The notes under the pieces: generated by a model
The model's input: only the letters and a program-made list of their open reading frames with translations
Databases searched by the model: none
Told to the model about the DNA's origin: nothing
Shown here: positions 1-7,881 of the stretch, in pieces
Numbering within the stretch: position 1 is the first letter of the stretch
Layout: every line of letters begins with the position of its first letter
DNA from: Afipia clevelandensis ATCC 49720
GTDB taxonomy: Bacteria > Pseudomonadota > Alphaproteobacteria > Rhizobiales > Xanthobacteraceae
NCBI RefSeq assembly: GCF_000336555.1
Contig: NZ_KB375281.1
Location: 310,001-374,000, forward strand
Length of the DNA: 64,000 nt
Direction: 5' to 3'
Translations under genes and position numbers: made by a program

Positions 1-519
1 CAGAAAGTGGTGCGCGCAGTCGATCTTGCGGAAACATTCCACTTGCCGGTGGTCTATCTGATGGATTGTCCCGGTTTTTCGATCGGACTTGACGCCGAGA
101 AGACGGCGACGATCCGTCATGGCGTGCGGGCGATGACGGCGGTCAACCAGACGACGGTGCCGTGGTGCACGATCATCGTACGCAACTCCTTCGGCGTTGC
201 GGGTGTCGTGCATCAGCCGGCGGGACGGTTCTCGATGCGCTATGCATGGCCCTCGGCCTATTGGGGGTCGCTGCCGCTCGAAGGCGGCATCGAGGCTGCT
301 TATCGCGCGGATATCGACGCGGCGGAAGATCCCAAGGCGAAACTCGCCGAGATCGAGGACCGGCTCAACAAGCTGCGTTCGCCGTTCCGCTCGGCCGAGA
401 AGTTCTGGGTCGAGGAAATCATTGATCCGCGAAAGACGCGCTCGCTGCTGTGCGAATTCGCGCGTCTGGCCGAGCCGCTGCGCACGCCCGGCGTGGCGAA
501 GATGGCATTGCGGCCGTAA
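1..519 (+). CDS. Acyl-CoA carboxylase carboxyltransferase (beta) subunit, C-terminal part
   Basis: The last 172 codons of a carboxyltransferase subunit whose start lies left of the window. It would move the carboxyl group from carboxybiotin to an acyl-CoA such as propionyl-CoA, acetyl-CoA or methylcrotonyl-CoA. The visible part belongs to the C-terminal crotonase-like half of the family. The glycine-rich stretch CPGFSIG and the later NSFGVAG resemble the two oxyanion-hole loops that hold the carboxybiotin and the acyl-CoA. The substrate cannot be read from this fragment. A propionyl-CoA role would fit the methylmalonyl-CoA mutase genes about 40 kb away, but that is inference. A palindromic repeat follows directly after the stop codon. 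Confidence 0.85.
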   Translation, partial: QKVVRAVDLAETFHLPVVYLMDCPGFSIGLDAEKTATIRHGVRAMTAVNQTTVPWCTIIVRNSFGVAGVVHQPAGRFSMRYAWPSAYWGSLPLEGGIEAAYRADIDAAEDPKAKLAEIEDRLNKLRSPFRSAEKFWVEEIIDPRKTRSLLCEFARLAEPLRTPGVAKMALRP

Positions 520-522
520 TCT

Positions 523-608
523 CATCGTCATTGCGAGGAGCGTAGCGACGAAGCAATTCAGCGCTTGTTCTAAAGAATGGATTGCTGCGCTTCGCTCGCA
601 ATGACGAG
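523..608. repeat. Palindromic intergenic repeat element
   Basis: About 85 bp between the convergent carboxylase and GMC oxidoreductase genes. The 12-base arm CGTCATTGCGAG (526-537) is matched exactly by its reverse complement CTCGCAATGACG (595-606). Inside it, GCGACGAAGCAAT and ATTGCTGCGCTTCGC form a second, imperfect stem. Elements with this sequence are common in Bradyrhizobium and Rhodopseudomonas genomes as dispersed intergenic palindromes. It can form a long hairpin and may end transcription from both sides. A weaker relative lies at 4196-4238. Confidence 0.8.
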
Positions 609-612
609 AACG

Positions 613-2232
613 CTACCGCCCATCCTCAGCGATCATGGCCGCGCCTTTCTCGGCGATCATCGCGGTGGGTGTGTTGGTATTGCCCGATGTGATCGTCGGC
701 ATCACCGACGCATCGACCACGCGCAGTCCGCTCAGGCCATGAAGGCGCAGGCGTTCGTCGACCACGGCGAGGGGATCGCTGGCGCTGCCCATCTTTGCGG
801 TGCCGACCGGATGGAAGATCGTGGTGCCGATATCGCCCGCCGCCTTCGCCAGCGCGGCGTCATCGTCGCCGACGGACGGGCCGGGGAGATATTCGCTCGG
901 ATGATAGGCCGCGAGCGCGTGCTGCTTCATCAGCCTGCGTGTGACGCGAATGGCGTCGGCGGCGACCTGCCGGTCGTCCGCTGTTGACAGATAATTCGGC
1001 GCAATCGCTGGCGCCTGATCTGGCGCACCGGATTTGATCCGGATGGTGCCGCGCGAACTCGGCCGCAGGTTGCAGGCGGCGATGGTAATCGCCGGAAACC
1101 GATGCAGCGGTTCGCCGAATTTATCCAGTGACAGCGGCTGGACATGAAACTGGATGTTGGCGCGCTCCTGCCGCGGATCGGAGCGGGTGAAGATGCCAAG
1201 CTGCGAGGGCGCCATGGTCAGCGGACCGCGTCGGCGCAGGAGATAATCTACGCCCATCCAGCCGCGGCGGAACAGATTGTAATAGGTCTCGTTCAGCGTG
1301 CGCACGCCCTCGACCTTGTAGATCGCGCGCTGCTGCAGGTGATCCTGCAGGTTGCGGCCGACGCCTTGACGATTCAGCACGGTGTCGATGCCGAGCGGCG
1401 ACAGCCATTCCTGCGGGCCGATGCCGGAGCGATGCAGCACTTGCACCGATCCGATCGAACCGGAGCAGAGGATGACTTCGCCGCGGGCGCGCGCCTCGAT
1501 CGTTTCGCCACCCTGGGAGAAGCGCACGCCCACGGCGCGCCCGTTCTCCACAATCAACTTGTCAACCAGCACATTGGTTTCGAGCCGCAGGTTCGGCCGC
1601 GACAGCGCGGGCTTCAGGAATCCGCGCGCCGATGACCAGCGCCGTCCGCGCTTCTGGTTGACATGGAAATAGCCGATGCCTTCGTTATCGCCGGTGTTGA
1701 AGTCCGGCGTCTTGCGAATTCCCATCTCACTCGCGGCTTCGGCGACAGCATCGAGCACTTTCCATGACAGGCGCGGCGCCTCGATCCGCCAGCCGCCGCC
1801 GACCCCGTGATGTTCGCTTTCGCCGAGAAAATGATCTTCGAGCTTCCTGAAGGCGGGGAGCACATCGTCCCAGCCCCAGCCGGTCAAGCCAAGCTGCCGC
1901 CAGTGATCGTAATCCGCTGCCTGGCCGCGCATGGAAATCATGGCGTTGATCGCGGACGAGCCGCCGATCACCTTGCCGCGCGGATAGGCCAAGGCGCGGC
2001 CGTTGAGGCCCGCCTCGGGTTCGGTCTTGAACATCCAGTCGGAGCGGGGATTGCCGATGGCGAACAGATAGCCGACCGGAATGTGAAACCAGATCCAGTT
2101 GTCCTTGCCGCCAGCCTCCAGAATCAGCACCCGATTGCGCGGATCCGCCGAAAGACGATTGGCGACAATGCAGCCCGCGGTGCCCGCGCCGACGACGATG
2201 TAGTCGAAATCACCCTCAAGCCGTTTCGCCAT
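613..2232 (-). CDS. GMC-family FAD-dependent oxidoreductase (choline dehydrogenase-like)
   Basis: A 539-residue flavoprotein of the glucose-methanol-choline family, which oxidises alcohols using FAD. The N-terminal dinucleotide-binding motif VVGAGTAG follows the first ten residues. The C-terminal half carries the family active-site segments FHPVGTAKMG, holding the catalytic histidine, and the later SGNTNTPTAMIAEKGA, with the second His/Asn position occupied by Asn. The start is the ATG at 2232, preceded by GAAAGAAG; an in-frame extension to 2346 lacks family-like sequence. It is divergent from the amidohydrolase gene with about 160 bp between the starts. There is no betaine aldehyde dehydrogenase or transporter next to it, so choline is only one possible substrate. 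Confidence 0.88.
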   Translation of the reverse strand: MAKRLEGDFDYIVVGAGTAGCIVANRLSADPRNRVLILEAGGKDNWIWFHIPVGYLFAIGNPRSDWMFKTEPEAGLNGRALAYPRGKVIGGSSAINAMISMRGQAADYDHWRQLGLTGWGWDDVLPAFRKLEDHFLGESEHHGVGGGWRIEAPRLSWKVLDAVAEAASEMGIRKTPDFNTGDNEGIGYFHVNQKRGRRWSSARGFLKPALSRPNLRLETNVLVDKLIVENGRAVGVRFSQGGETIEARARGEVILCSGSIGSVQVLHRSGIGPQEWLSPLGIDTVLNRQGVGRNLQDHLQQRAIYKVEGVRTLNETYYNLFRRGWMGVDYLLRRRGPLTMAPSQLGIFTRSDPRQERANIQFHVQPLSLDKFGEPLHRFPAITIAACNLRPSSRGTIRIKSGAPDQAPAIAPNYLSTADDRQVAADAIRVTRRLMKQHALAAYHPSEYLPGPSVGDDDAALAKAAGDIGTTIFHPVGTAKMGSASDPLAVVDERLRLHGLSGLRVVDASVMPTITSGNTNTPTAMIAEKGAAMIAEDGR

Positions 2233-2396
2233 TCCCTGCGCTTCTTTCGTTAAATTACAGATTTTTCTTCTTATGACCTCGGGCGGGGCGGCCTGTACAG
2301 TCCGATCCTGTGCAATTGACGCTTGCACGGATGTTGGGTCGGCCACTGGCCCGTGCTAGCGTTATGTCGTTCCATGCCGTTACGAGGTTTGCCGCC

Positions 2397-3572
2397 GTGC
2401 CCATTCTCAACCGCATCGCCGATTTGCAGCCCGAAATCATGGGATGGCGGCGCGATCTGCATGCGCACCCGGAACTGATGTATGACGTTCACCGCACTGC
2501 GGCATTCGTGGCCGATCGGTTGCGTGAATTTGGCTGCGACGAAGTCGTGACGGGCCTTGGACGTACGGGTGTTGTCGGTGTCATCAAAGGACGCAAGCCG
2601 GTCAATGATGGCGACGTGAAAGCGGTTGGCCTGCGCGCGGACATGGATGCGCTGCCGATCGAGGAAGAAACCGGCGTCGCCTACCGCTCCACCGTGCCTG
2701 GAAAGATGCATGCCTGCGGTCACGACGGCCACACCGCGATGCTGCTGGGCGCGGCGCGCTACCTCGCCGAGACGCGAAATTTCGCCGGCGATGCGGTGAT
2801 GATCTTTCAGCCCGCCGAGGAAGGCGGCGCGGGCGCCGAAGCCATGATCAAGGACGGCCTGATGGACCGTTTCAAAATTGATCAAGTTTATGGCATGCAC
2901 AACTCGCCGGGCATGCCAATCGGGACATTCGCCACCCGCGTCGGCCCGACCATGGCGGCGACCGATCACATCAACATTCATATTGAAGGGCTTGGCGGGC
3001 ACGCCGCGCGTCCGCACAAGAGCATCGACTCGGTGCTGATCGGATCGCAACTCATCACGGCGCTTCAGTCGATTGTGGCGCGCAGCGTCGATCCGCTGGA
3101 TGCGGCGGTTCTCTCGATCTGCGAGTTTCATGCGGGCAATGCCCGGAATGTCATTCCGCAGACTGCTGAATTGCGCGGTACCGCGCGGAGCCTGACGCCC
3201 GAGGTGCGTGACCTGATCGAGCAGCGCGTGCAGGAGGTCGTCGACGGCGTGGCGAAATTGTCGGGTGCGAAGGTCACGCTGGATTACGAGCGCAGCTATC
3301 CGGTGCTGGTCAATCATCCTGCCGAAACCGGCATCGCCGCGCGGGTCGCGAGCGATATCGTCGGCGAGAGCAATGTCAGTTCCGAAATTCCGCCGGTGAT
3401 GGGGGCGGAGGACTTCGCCTACATGCTCGAAGCGCGGCCAGGCGCCTTCATCTTTATCGGCAACGGCGACAGCGCCGGATTGCATCACCCGGCTTACAAC
3501 TTCAATGATGATGCCATTATTTACGGCTCATCCTACTGGATCAAACTGATCGAAACCCAGCTCGCCAGCTGA
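2397..3572 (+). CDS. M20-family amidohydrolase (hippurate hydrolase-like)
   Basis: A 391-residue metal-dependent amidohydrolase of the M20D type, which removes acyl groups from N-acyl amino acids such as hippurate or N-acetyl-amino acids. Metal-binding and catalytic segments are visible: HACGHDGHTAMLLG, the acidic PAEEGGAGAEAMI and the histidine of MHNSPG. The lid/dimerisation domain begins near GLGGHAARPHKSID. I start the gene at the GTG at 2397 because the family-like sequence begins with the residues right after it (PILNRIADLQPEI). ATG codons at 2364 and 2310 would add residues with no family resemblance. The enzyme is probably cytoplasmic because no signal peptide is present. Length is normal for the family. 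Confidence 0.87.
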   Translation: MPILNRIADLQPEIMGWRRDLHAHPELMYDVHRTAAFVADRLREFGCDEVVTGLGRTGVVGVIKGRKPVNDGDVKAVGLRADMDALPIEEETGVAYRSTVPGKMHACGHDGHTAMLLGAARYLAETRNFAGDAVMIFQPAEEGGAGAEAMIKDGLMDRFKIDQVYGMHNSPGMPIGTFATRVGPTMAATDHINIHIEGLGGHAARPHKSIDSVLIGSQLITALQSIVARSVDPLDAAVLSICEFHAGNARNVIPQTAELRGTARSLTPEVRDLIEQRVQEVVDGVAKLSGAKVTLDYERSYPVLVNHPAETGIAARVASDIVGESNVSSEIPPVMGAEDFAYMLEARPGAFIFIGNGDSAGLHHPAYNFNDDAIIYGSSYWIKLIETQLAS

Positions 3573-3605
3573 CCGGCGCGGAACCTTTCTTTTCAACTCA
3601 GGGCG

Positions 3606-3630
3606 GGAACACGGCGGAACGCTTCGCGTT
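3606..3630 (+). promoter_or_regulatory. Predicted EcfG (general stress response) promoter
   Basis: GGAAC at 3606-3610 and CGTT at 3627-3630 are separated by exactly 16 bases. This matches the consensus known for the EcfG sigma factor of Rhizobiales. It lies 46 bp before the ATG of the DUF892 gene and in the correct orientation, so it is the likely promoter for that stress protein. No other intergenic region in the window has as good a match. Confidence 0.7.
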
Positions 3631-3676
3631 GGGAGGCGGGAAATATCCCGTCACCCCAAAACGGAGCGAGAGCGCC

Positions 3677-4180
3677 ATGGCCACTGCAAAAGACAAGGAT
3701 CTCAACGATCTGTTTCTCGATACCCTGAAGGATATCTACTTCGCCGAGAAGCACATCCTGAAAGCGCTTCCCAAGATGGCGAAGGCCGCCCAGTCGGACG
3801 AGTTGCGTGCCGCCTTTGAAAAGCATGAAGGCGAGACCGAGGGACAGGTGGAGCGGCTGGAACAGATTTTCGAGCTGCTCGACAAGCCCGCGCGGGGGAA
3901 AACCTGCGATGCCATCATGGGCATTCTCGACGAGGGCAAGGAGATCATGACGGAGTACAAGGGCACCGAAGCCCTGGATGCCGGGCTTCTGGCCGCGGCG
4001 CAGGCCGTCGAACACTACGAGATTTCCCGCTATGGAACCCTCAAGGCGTGGGCCACCAAGCTCGGCATGAAGGACGCGGTGAAGTTGATCGACGCAACGC
4101 TTCAGGAGGAGAAAAACACCGACGAGGCGCTGACCGGTCTGGCGCTGGCTGCGGTGAACTCAGAGGCGATGGCCGCCTAA
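3677..4180 (+). CDS. DUF892 / YciF-like ferritin-fold stress protein
   Basis: A 167-residue all-helical protein of the DUF892 family (YciE/YciF of E. coli), which has a ferritin-like four-helix fold and is induced by osmotic and general stress. The typical start LNDLFLDTLKDIYFAEK is at residues 8-24, followed by glutamate-rich helices with KHEGETEGQVERLEQIF and a late VEHYEISRYG. These supply the carboxylates and histidines that could bind a di-metal site. The ATG at 3677 is chosen because GGAGCGAG precedes it and the family sequence starts there. An EcfG promoter lies just upstream. The biochemical activity of the family is unknown. Confidence 0.87.
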   Translation: MATAKDKDLNDLFLDTLKDIYFAEKHILKALPKMAKAAQSDELRAAFEKHEGETEGQVERLEQIFELLDKPARGKTCDAIMGILDEGKEIMTEYKGTEALDAGLLAAAQAVEHYEISRYGTLKAWATKLGMKDAVKLIDATLQEEKNTDEALTGLALAAVNSEAMAA

Positions 4181-4195
4181 TCATCGGTATCTCAG

Positions 4196-4238
4196 GCGAC
4201 GAAGCGATCCGGGTCACAGGTCTGGATTGCTTCGTTGC
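4196..4238. repeat. Imperfect palindrome between convergent genes, related to the 523-608 repeat
   Basis: GCGACGAAGCGATCC (4196-4210) and GGATTGCTTCGTTGC (4224-4238) are inverted copies with two mismatches and a 13-base loop. The words GCGACGAAGC and GGATTGCTTCG also occur in the element at 523-608, so this looks like a shortened or decayed copy. It sits directly after the DUF892 stop codon and before the end of the convergent flavin reductase gene, so it may act as a terminator for both. Confidence 0.5.
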
Positions 4239-4258
4239 CGAGCGTCGCGATGTTGGGT

Positions 4259-4912
4259 TCATGATCCGTGAAATGCCGGATGGCTGCTTCCGGGCGGGCG
4301 GTCCATTTCAAACATCCTGTCCTGGGTGACCTCGACATAGTCGCCACCGCGGCCCGCGCGCAGAATTGGATGGGGCTGGGCAGTCTGATAGACGCCGTCC
4401 TTGATGAGTGTCTTGTCAATATAGACAGCAACCACTTCGCCAAGGATCAGCCATCCCTGTACCGGCTCACCTGTGTGGGTCTTGAACTGAACCACTTCCG
4501 TGACCTTGCATTCCATCGCCGCCCGGCTTTCGGCGACGCGCGGAACCTGAACAAAGCGGCTTGGCGCCTTTGTCAGTCCGGCAACCTCGAATTCATCGAC
4601 TCCTCGCGCAAGCGGTGCCGACGTCGCATTCATCCGGTCGCCAAGATCCCTGGTTACCAGATTCCAGACGAATTCCCCGGTCTCCGAGACGTTTTGAACG
4701 GTATCCTTCCAGGAGATGGATGCGAATCCGAGGATCGGCGGATCGTAGTTGAATGCGTTGAAGAAGCTGTATGGCGCGAGATTGATCTCGCCGTTGGGCG
4801 TTCGCGATGAAATCCAGCCGATCGGCCGCGGAGCAATAATGGCGTTGAACGGATTGTGCCGGAGTCCATGCCCTTTCGCCGGCTCATAAAAGTGCATGTC
4901 GTGCAGGTCCAT
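4259..4912 (-). CDS. Flavin reductase-like protein (FMN-binding split barrel)
   Basis: A 217-residue protein of the flavin reductase-like, FMN-binding split-barrel family. The conserved start MHFYEP, then NAIIAPRPIGWISSRTPNGEINLAPYSFFNA, places the flavin-phosphate and isoalloxazine-binding strands in the first 60 residues. FVWNLVTRDLGDRMNAT follows as in relatives. Such proteins reduce flavin for a partner oxygenase or act as flavoredoxins; no partner gene is adjacent. I start at the ATG at 4912, preceded by GGAG at good spacing. The ATG at 4897 (MHFYEP itself) is the alternative. A short palindrome lies 66-82 bp upstream. Confidence 0.82.
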   Translation of the reverse strand: MDLHDMHFYEPAKGHGLRHNPFNAIIAPRPIGWISSRTPNGEINLAPYSFFNAFNYDPPILGFASISWKDTVQNVSETGEFVWNLVTRDLGDRMNATSAPLARGVDEFEVAGLTKAPSRFVQVPRVAESRAAMECKVTEVVQFKTHTGEPVQGWLILGEVVAVYIDKTLIKDGVYQTAQPHPILRAGRGGDYVEVTQDRMFEMDRPPGSSHPAFHGS

Positions 4913-4977
4913 TCGTCCGCTCCATGGGTGAGCCAGCAACGGGAATCCGTGCGCGGCAAAACCGATCATAGGCGATA

Positions 4978-4994
4978 AGTTCAAAAATAGAACT
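4978..4994. promoter_or_regulatory. AGTTC-N7-GAACT palindrome upstream of the flavin reductase
   Basis: The inverted repeat AGTTC (4978-4982) and GAACT (4990-4994) is separated by the A/T-only spacer AAAAATA. It lies 66-82 bp before the flavin reductase start, a usual distance for an operator overlapping a promoter. It is not the direct-repeat LexA box of this group. The regulator is unknown. Confidence 0.35.
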
Positions 4995-5049
4995 GAAATT
5001 TAGAGGGGCCGGGTTCGGCAAGACCCTGAGGGCGCCGGCTGTGCTGAGG

Positions 5050-6489
5050 TCAGGCGGCCTTCAGTTTATTCAGGAACGACGCCGCCAGTTTCAGGTCTTT
5101 TACGAAGTTGGCGTATTCGCGCTCCTTGGCGTCCGCATCCGGCAGCCGCAACAGATAGGACGGATGCACCGTCACCAGCGCCTTGGCTTCGCCAAGATCA
5201 ATCAGGTGGCCGCGGTTTTTGCCGATCGGTGTGATCTTGCCGAACACACTTTGTGCAGCGGTTGCGCCCATCGCCACCACCAGTGCGGGTTTGATCGACG
5301 CCAGTTCACGCTCGTACCATGGACGGCAGGCCTTGATCTCCAGTGTGTTCGGCTTCTGATGCAGGCGGATTTTTCCGCGCGGCACGAATTTGAAATGCTT
5401 CACTGCATTGGTGACGTAAACCTTGTCGCGCTCAATACCGGCTTCTTCCAGTGCGCGGTTGAGCATGGCTCCGGCGGGACCAACGAACGGTTTGCCCGCA
5501 AGGTCCTCCTTGTCGCCGGGCTGCTCGCCTACCAGCATGAGGGATGCGTGTGCGGGCCCTTCGCCGAACACAGTCTGCGTCGCGTCCTTCCAGAGATGGC
5601 ACGCACGGCAGTCGGCCGCTTCGTGACGCAAGGCAGCAAGAACCTCGGGCTTGATGTGCGCAGGGTTTGCCATCGCCAGTTGCTCCTTTCTCTGCCGCGA
5701 AGAACGCGGCGCGGGCGCTTCCTGCCTGATCATCCGATCGGTCCTGCGTTCAGCTTGTGCGATCAAGGGATCAATCAACGAAGCCTCGGGGAGGTTCCGC
5801 CAGTATTTCTTCGGCATCTCCGCTTGCATGGCTTTGATCTTCAATCGCGCCGGATTGAAGATGTTGGCGTAGTAGGTCCGCCAGATATCTTCCAGAGGAT
5901 CGTTGGACGGGCTGTCGGATTTGACCGCGCCCTCGGTAAAGACGGTTTTGTGTCCATCCCAATGCGCGCAGCGATCCGGAGTAAGAATCGACCATCGCAT
6001 GTCGGCGAAGCGCCGTTCGAAAAACGGCGCGGCGAGTTCGACGATGTGGTGCGACGGTTCGAACCATGCAACGAAGCGGAAGTCGTCATCACGGCCGAAT
6101 TCCCGGAAACGGACGAACGCATGCATCTTGTGCTCGTCGCGGCGGACCTCCTTGGCAAGCCCATGAATGCGCGCCACGTCCGCATCCGTCAGCACATTCA
6201 TCAGGCGAGGCTGCTGCCGCAGCCGCACCAGCAGCCTGTAAAGACATGCAAAGCGTTCAGGGTCGCGGTTGAGAATTGCGAGTTTCGCAAGGTCGACGAA
6301 CGTCGCCGGAACGCTGAATGTGCAGTCAGGATCGACGGCGGGTAGTGCGGACGCGCCGAACAGTTCTGCATCGCGGCTGGCGACAGTCCAGGTTACGTCA
6401 TTGGGCGGGATGTCATTGAGAGCCAGTGCGCGTGCTGCTTCACGCCATCCTCTAAAGTCGGTCTCTGATCCGAGGGTAACGACGTGCAT
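5050..6489 (-). CDS. UdgX-family uracil-DNA glycosylase with N-terminal DUF4130 domain
   Basis: A 479-residue fusion. Residues 1 to about 250 form a DUF4130 domain, the linker domain known beside radical SAM proteins of this type. About 285-470 are a family-4-like uracil-DNA glycosylase of the UdgX group. Motif A is GEQPGDKED (321-329), and the UdgX-specific insertion is PRGKIRLHQKP with His377. In Mycobacterium smegmatis UdgX the equivalent histidine bonds covalently to the abasic sugar after uracil excision. VHPSYLLRLP is the late active-site motif. Cys294, Cys297 and Cys388 are likely iron-sulfur ligands; I do not see a clear fourth cysteine. Its ATG overlaps the TGA of the upstream radical SAM gene by one base (TGATG), so the two are translationally coupled. 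Confidence 0.9.
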   Translation of the reverse strand: MHVVTLGSETDFRGWREAARALALNDIPPNDVTWTVASRDAELFGASALPAVDPDCTFSVPATFVDLAKLAILNRDPERFACLYRLLVRLRQQPRLMNVLTDADVARIHGLAKEVRRDEHKMHAFVRFREFGRDDDFRFVAWFEPSHHIVELAAPFFERRFADMRWSILTPDRCAHWDGHKTVFTEGAVKSDSPSNDPLEDIWRTYYANIFNPARLKIKAMQAEMPKKYWRNLPEASLIDPLIAQAERRTDRMIRQEAPAPRSSRQRKEQLAMANPAHIKPEVLAALRHEAADCRACHLWKDATQTVFGEGPAHASLMLVGEQPGDKEDLAGKPFVGPAGAMLNRALEEAGIERDKVYVTNAVKHFKFVPRGKIRLHQKPNTLEIKACRPWYERELASIKPALVVAMGATAAQSVFGKITPIGKNRGHLIDLGEAKALVTVHPSYLLRLPDADAKEREYANFVKDLKLAASFLNKLKAA

Positions 6490-7721
6490 CAGAATGCAAA
6501 ACTCTGCTGGGTCGGAGGAGGGCGAAACAGTTCGATCAAGCGGTTGCTGTCGAGATGCTTGGCGGACGGTTTGTGATCGGAAAGAACAATAAAGGGGAGT
6601 GTCTTGTTCCGCGGCACATGCAACCGCGCCAGATCTGCGGCGCGCAGATGCGTGACGCGCCGGGCCATAATGATGCGATCCACTGTTTTTACGCCGAAGC
6701 CCGGAACGCGCAGCAGGTCTTCACGGCTTGCGCGGTTGACATCGAGCGGAAACCGGTCGCGATGGCGTAGCGCCCATGCGAGCTTTGGGTCGATGTCGAG
6801 CGGCAACATGCCGCCTTCGAGCGGGTCGGTAATCTCGCCGATATCGAAACCGTAAAAGCGCATTAGCCAGTCCGCCTGATAAAGCCGATGCTCGCGCACC
6901 AGCGGTGGCGCTGTCACAGGAAGGTTTCGGCTCGCGTCCGGGATCGGGCTGAACGCTGAATAATAGACACGCTTGAGTCTGTAGGAGCCATAAAGATTGG
7001 CGCTGGTTTCCAGAATGGTCTGATCGTTGGAACTGTCAGCGCCGATAATCATCTGGGTGCTTTGGCCCGCAGGTGCGAAGCGGGGCGCGTGTCTGTGTTT
7101 TTTCGTCTCGCTCGCTTCGTCGAGTTTGAGCCGCAGCCGTCCCATTGTCCGGCGGATGGCGCGGACATCCTTTTCCGGCGCGAGTTTCGTCAGGCTGGTT
7201 TCGGTCGGGACTTCGATATTGATGCTGAGACGATCGGCATATTTGCCGGCTTCGGCGATCAGCGCGTCGTCTGCCTCCGGGATGGTCTTGAGATGAATAT
7301 AGCCGCGGAAATGATGATCCTCACGCAAGGACCGCGCCACGCGCACCACCTGTTCCATGGTGTAGTTCGGGCTGCGGATGATGCCGGACGAGAGAAACAG
7401 GCCTTCGATATAATTGCGCCGGTAGAAATCCAGCGTCAGCTTGACGGCTTCCTCCACCGTGAAACGTGCGCGCTGCACGTTCGAGGAGGCGCGGTTGATG
7501 CAATAAAGACAATCGTAGTTGCAGGCGTTGGTGAGCAGGATTTTCAGCAGCGAGATGCAACGACCGTCCGGGGCATAGGAATGGCAGATGCCCATGCCGG
7601 GCGCGGTCGACCCCATGCCCTTGCCGTCGCGGCTGTCGCGCTTTTCGGTCCCGCTGGATGCGCAGGAGGCATCGTATTTGGCGGCGTCGGCCAGAATTTC
7701 GAGTTTTCGCTGCACATCCAT
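6489..7721 (-). CDS. Radical SAM protein linked to UdgX (putative DNA modification/repair)
   Basis: A 410-residue radical SAM protein of the group always found beside UdgX (TIGR03916 type). The cluster-binding motif C67-NYD-C71-LY-C74 is intact. Near the C-terminus LRVPGFGVKTVDRIIMAR is a helix-hairpin-helix, a non-specific DNA-binding element, which supports action on DNA. Extra cysteines (C20, C46, C55) lie before the core. The reaction it catalyses is not known. It is the first gene of a two-gene unit with the glycosylase and is divergent from imuA; a LexA box lies 83-97 bp before its start. No strong ribosome-binding site precedes the ATG. Confidence 0.88.
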   Translation of the reverse strand: MDVQRKLEILADAAKYDASCASSGTEKRDSRDGKGMGSTAPGMGICHSYAPDGRCISLLKILLTNACNYDCLYCINRASSNVQRARFTVEEAVKLTLDFYRRNYIEGLFLSSGIIRSPNYTMEQVVRVARSLREDHHFRGYIHLKTIPEADDALIAEAGKYADRLSINIEVPTETSLTKLAPEKDVRAIRRTMGRLRLKLDEASETKKHRHAPRFAPAGQSTQMIIGADSSNDQTILETSANLYGSYRLKRVYYSAFSPIPDASRNLPVTAPPLVREHRLYQADWLMRFYGFDIGEITDPLEGGMLPLDIDPKLAWALRHRDRFPLDVNRASREDLLRVPGFGVKTVDRIIMARRVTHLRAADLARLHVPRNKTLPFIVLSDHKPSAKHLDSNRLIELFRPPPTQQSFAF

Positions 7722-7803
7722 GGGTGAATCCCGTTGTTTTCATTGCGGAAAGAGGATTCTTGAGAGTCCGATTGACTCTCTCCAGCCTCTTAGCTTTATA
7801 TTA

Positions 7804-7818
7804 GAACATATCATGAAC
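7804..7818. promoter_or_regulatory. LexA-binding site (SOS box)
   Basis: On the minus strand it reads GTTCATGATATGTTC, a perfect GTTC-N7-GTTC direct repeat, the LexA box of Rhizobiales and most other alphaproteobacteria. It lies 64 bp before the imuA start and 83 bp before the radical SAM start. One bound repressor could therefore control both divergent units. LexA control of imuA-imuB-dnaE2 is known in this class; control of the radical SAM/UdgX pair is inferred. Confidence 0.85.
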
Positions 7819-7881
7819 AAATAAGTCCGTCATTCGTTCAATCGGCAGCGAATGCGGACTACGGATTTCAAGGAGCGGCGC

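Noticed and set aside
2271-3488. A 405-codon open frame antisense to the amidohydrolase
   Set aside because: Composition rich in Arg and His without family motifs, and the opposite strand encodes a complete M20 enzyme.
4978-4994. A second LexA box before the flavin reductase
   Set aside because: The arms are inverted (GTTC-N7-GAAC), not the direct repeat used by alphaproteobacterial LexA.
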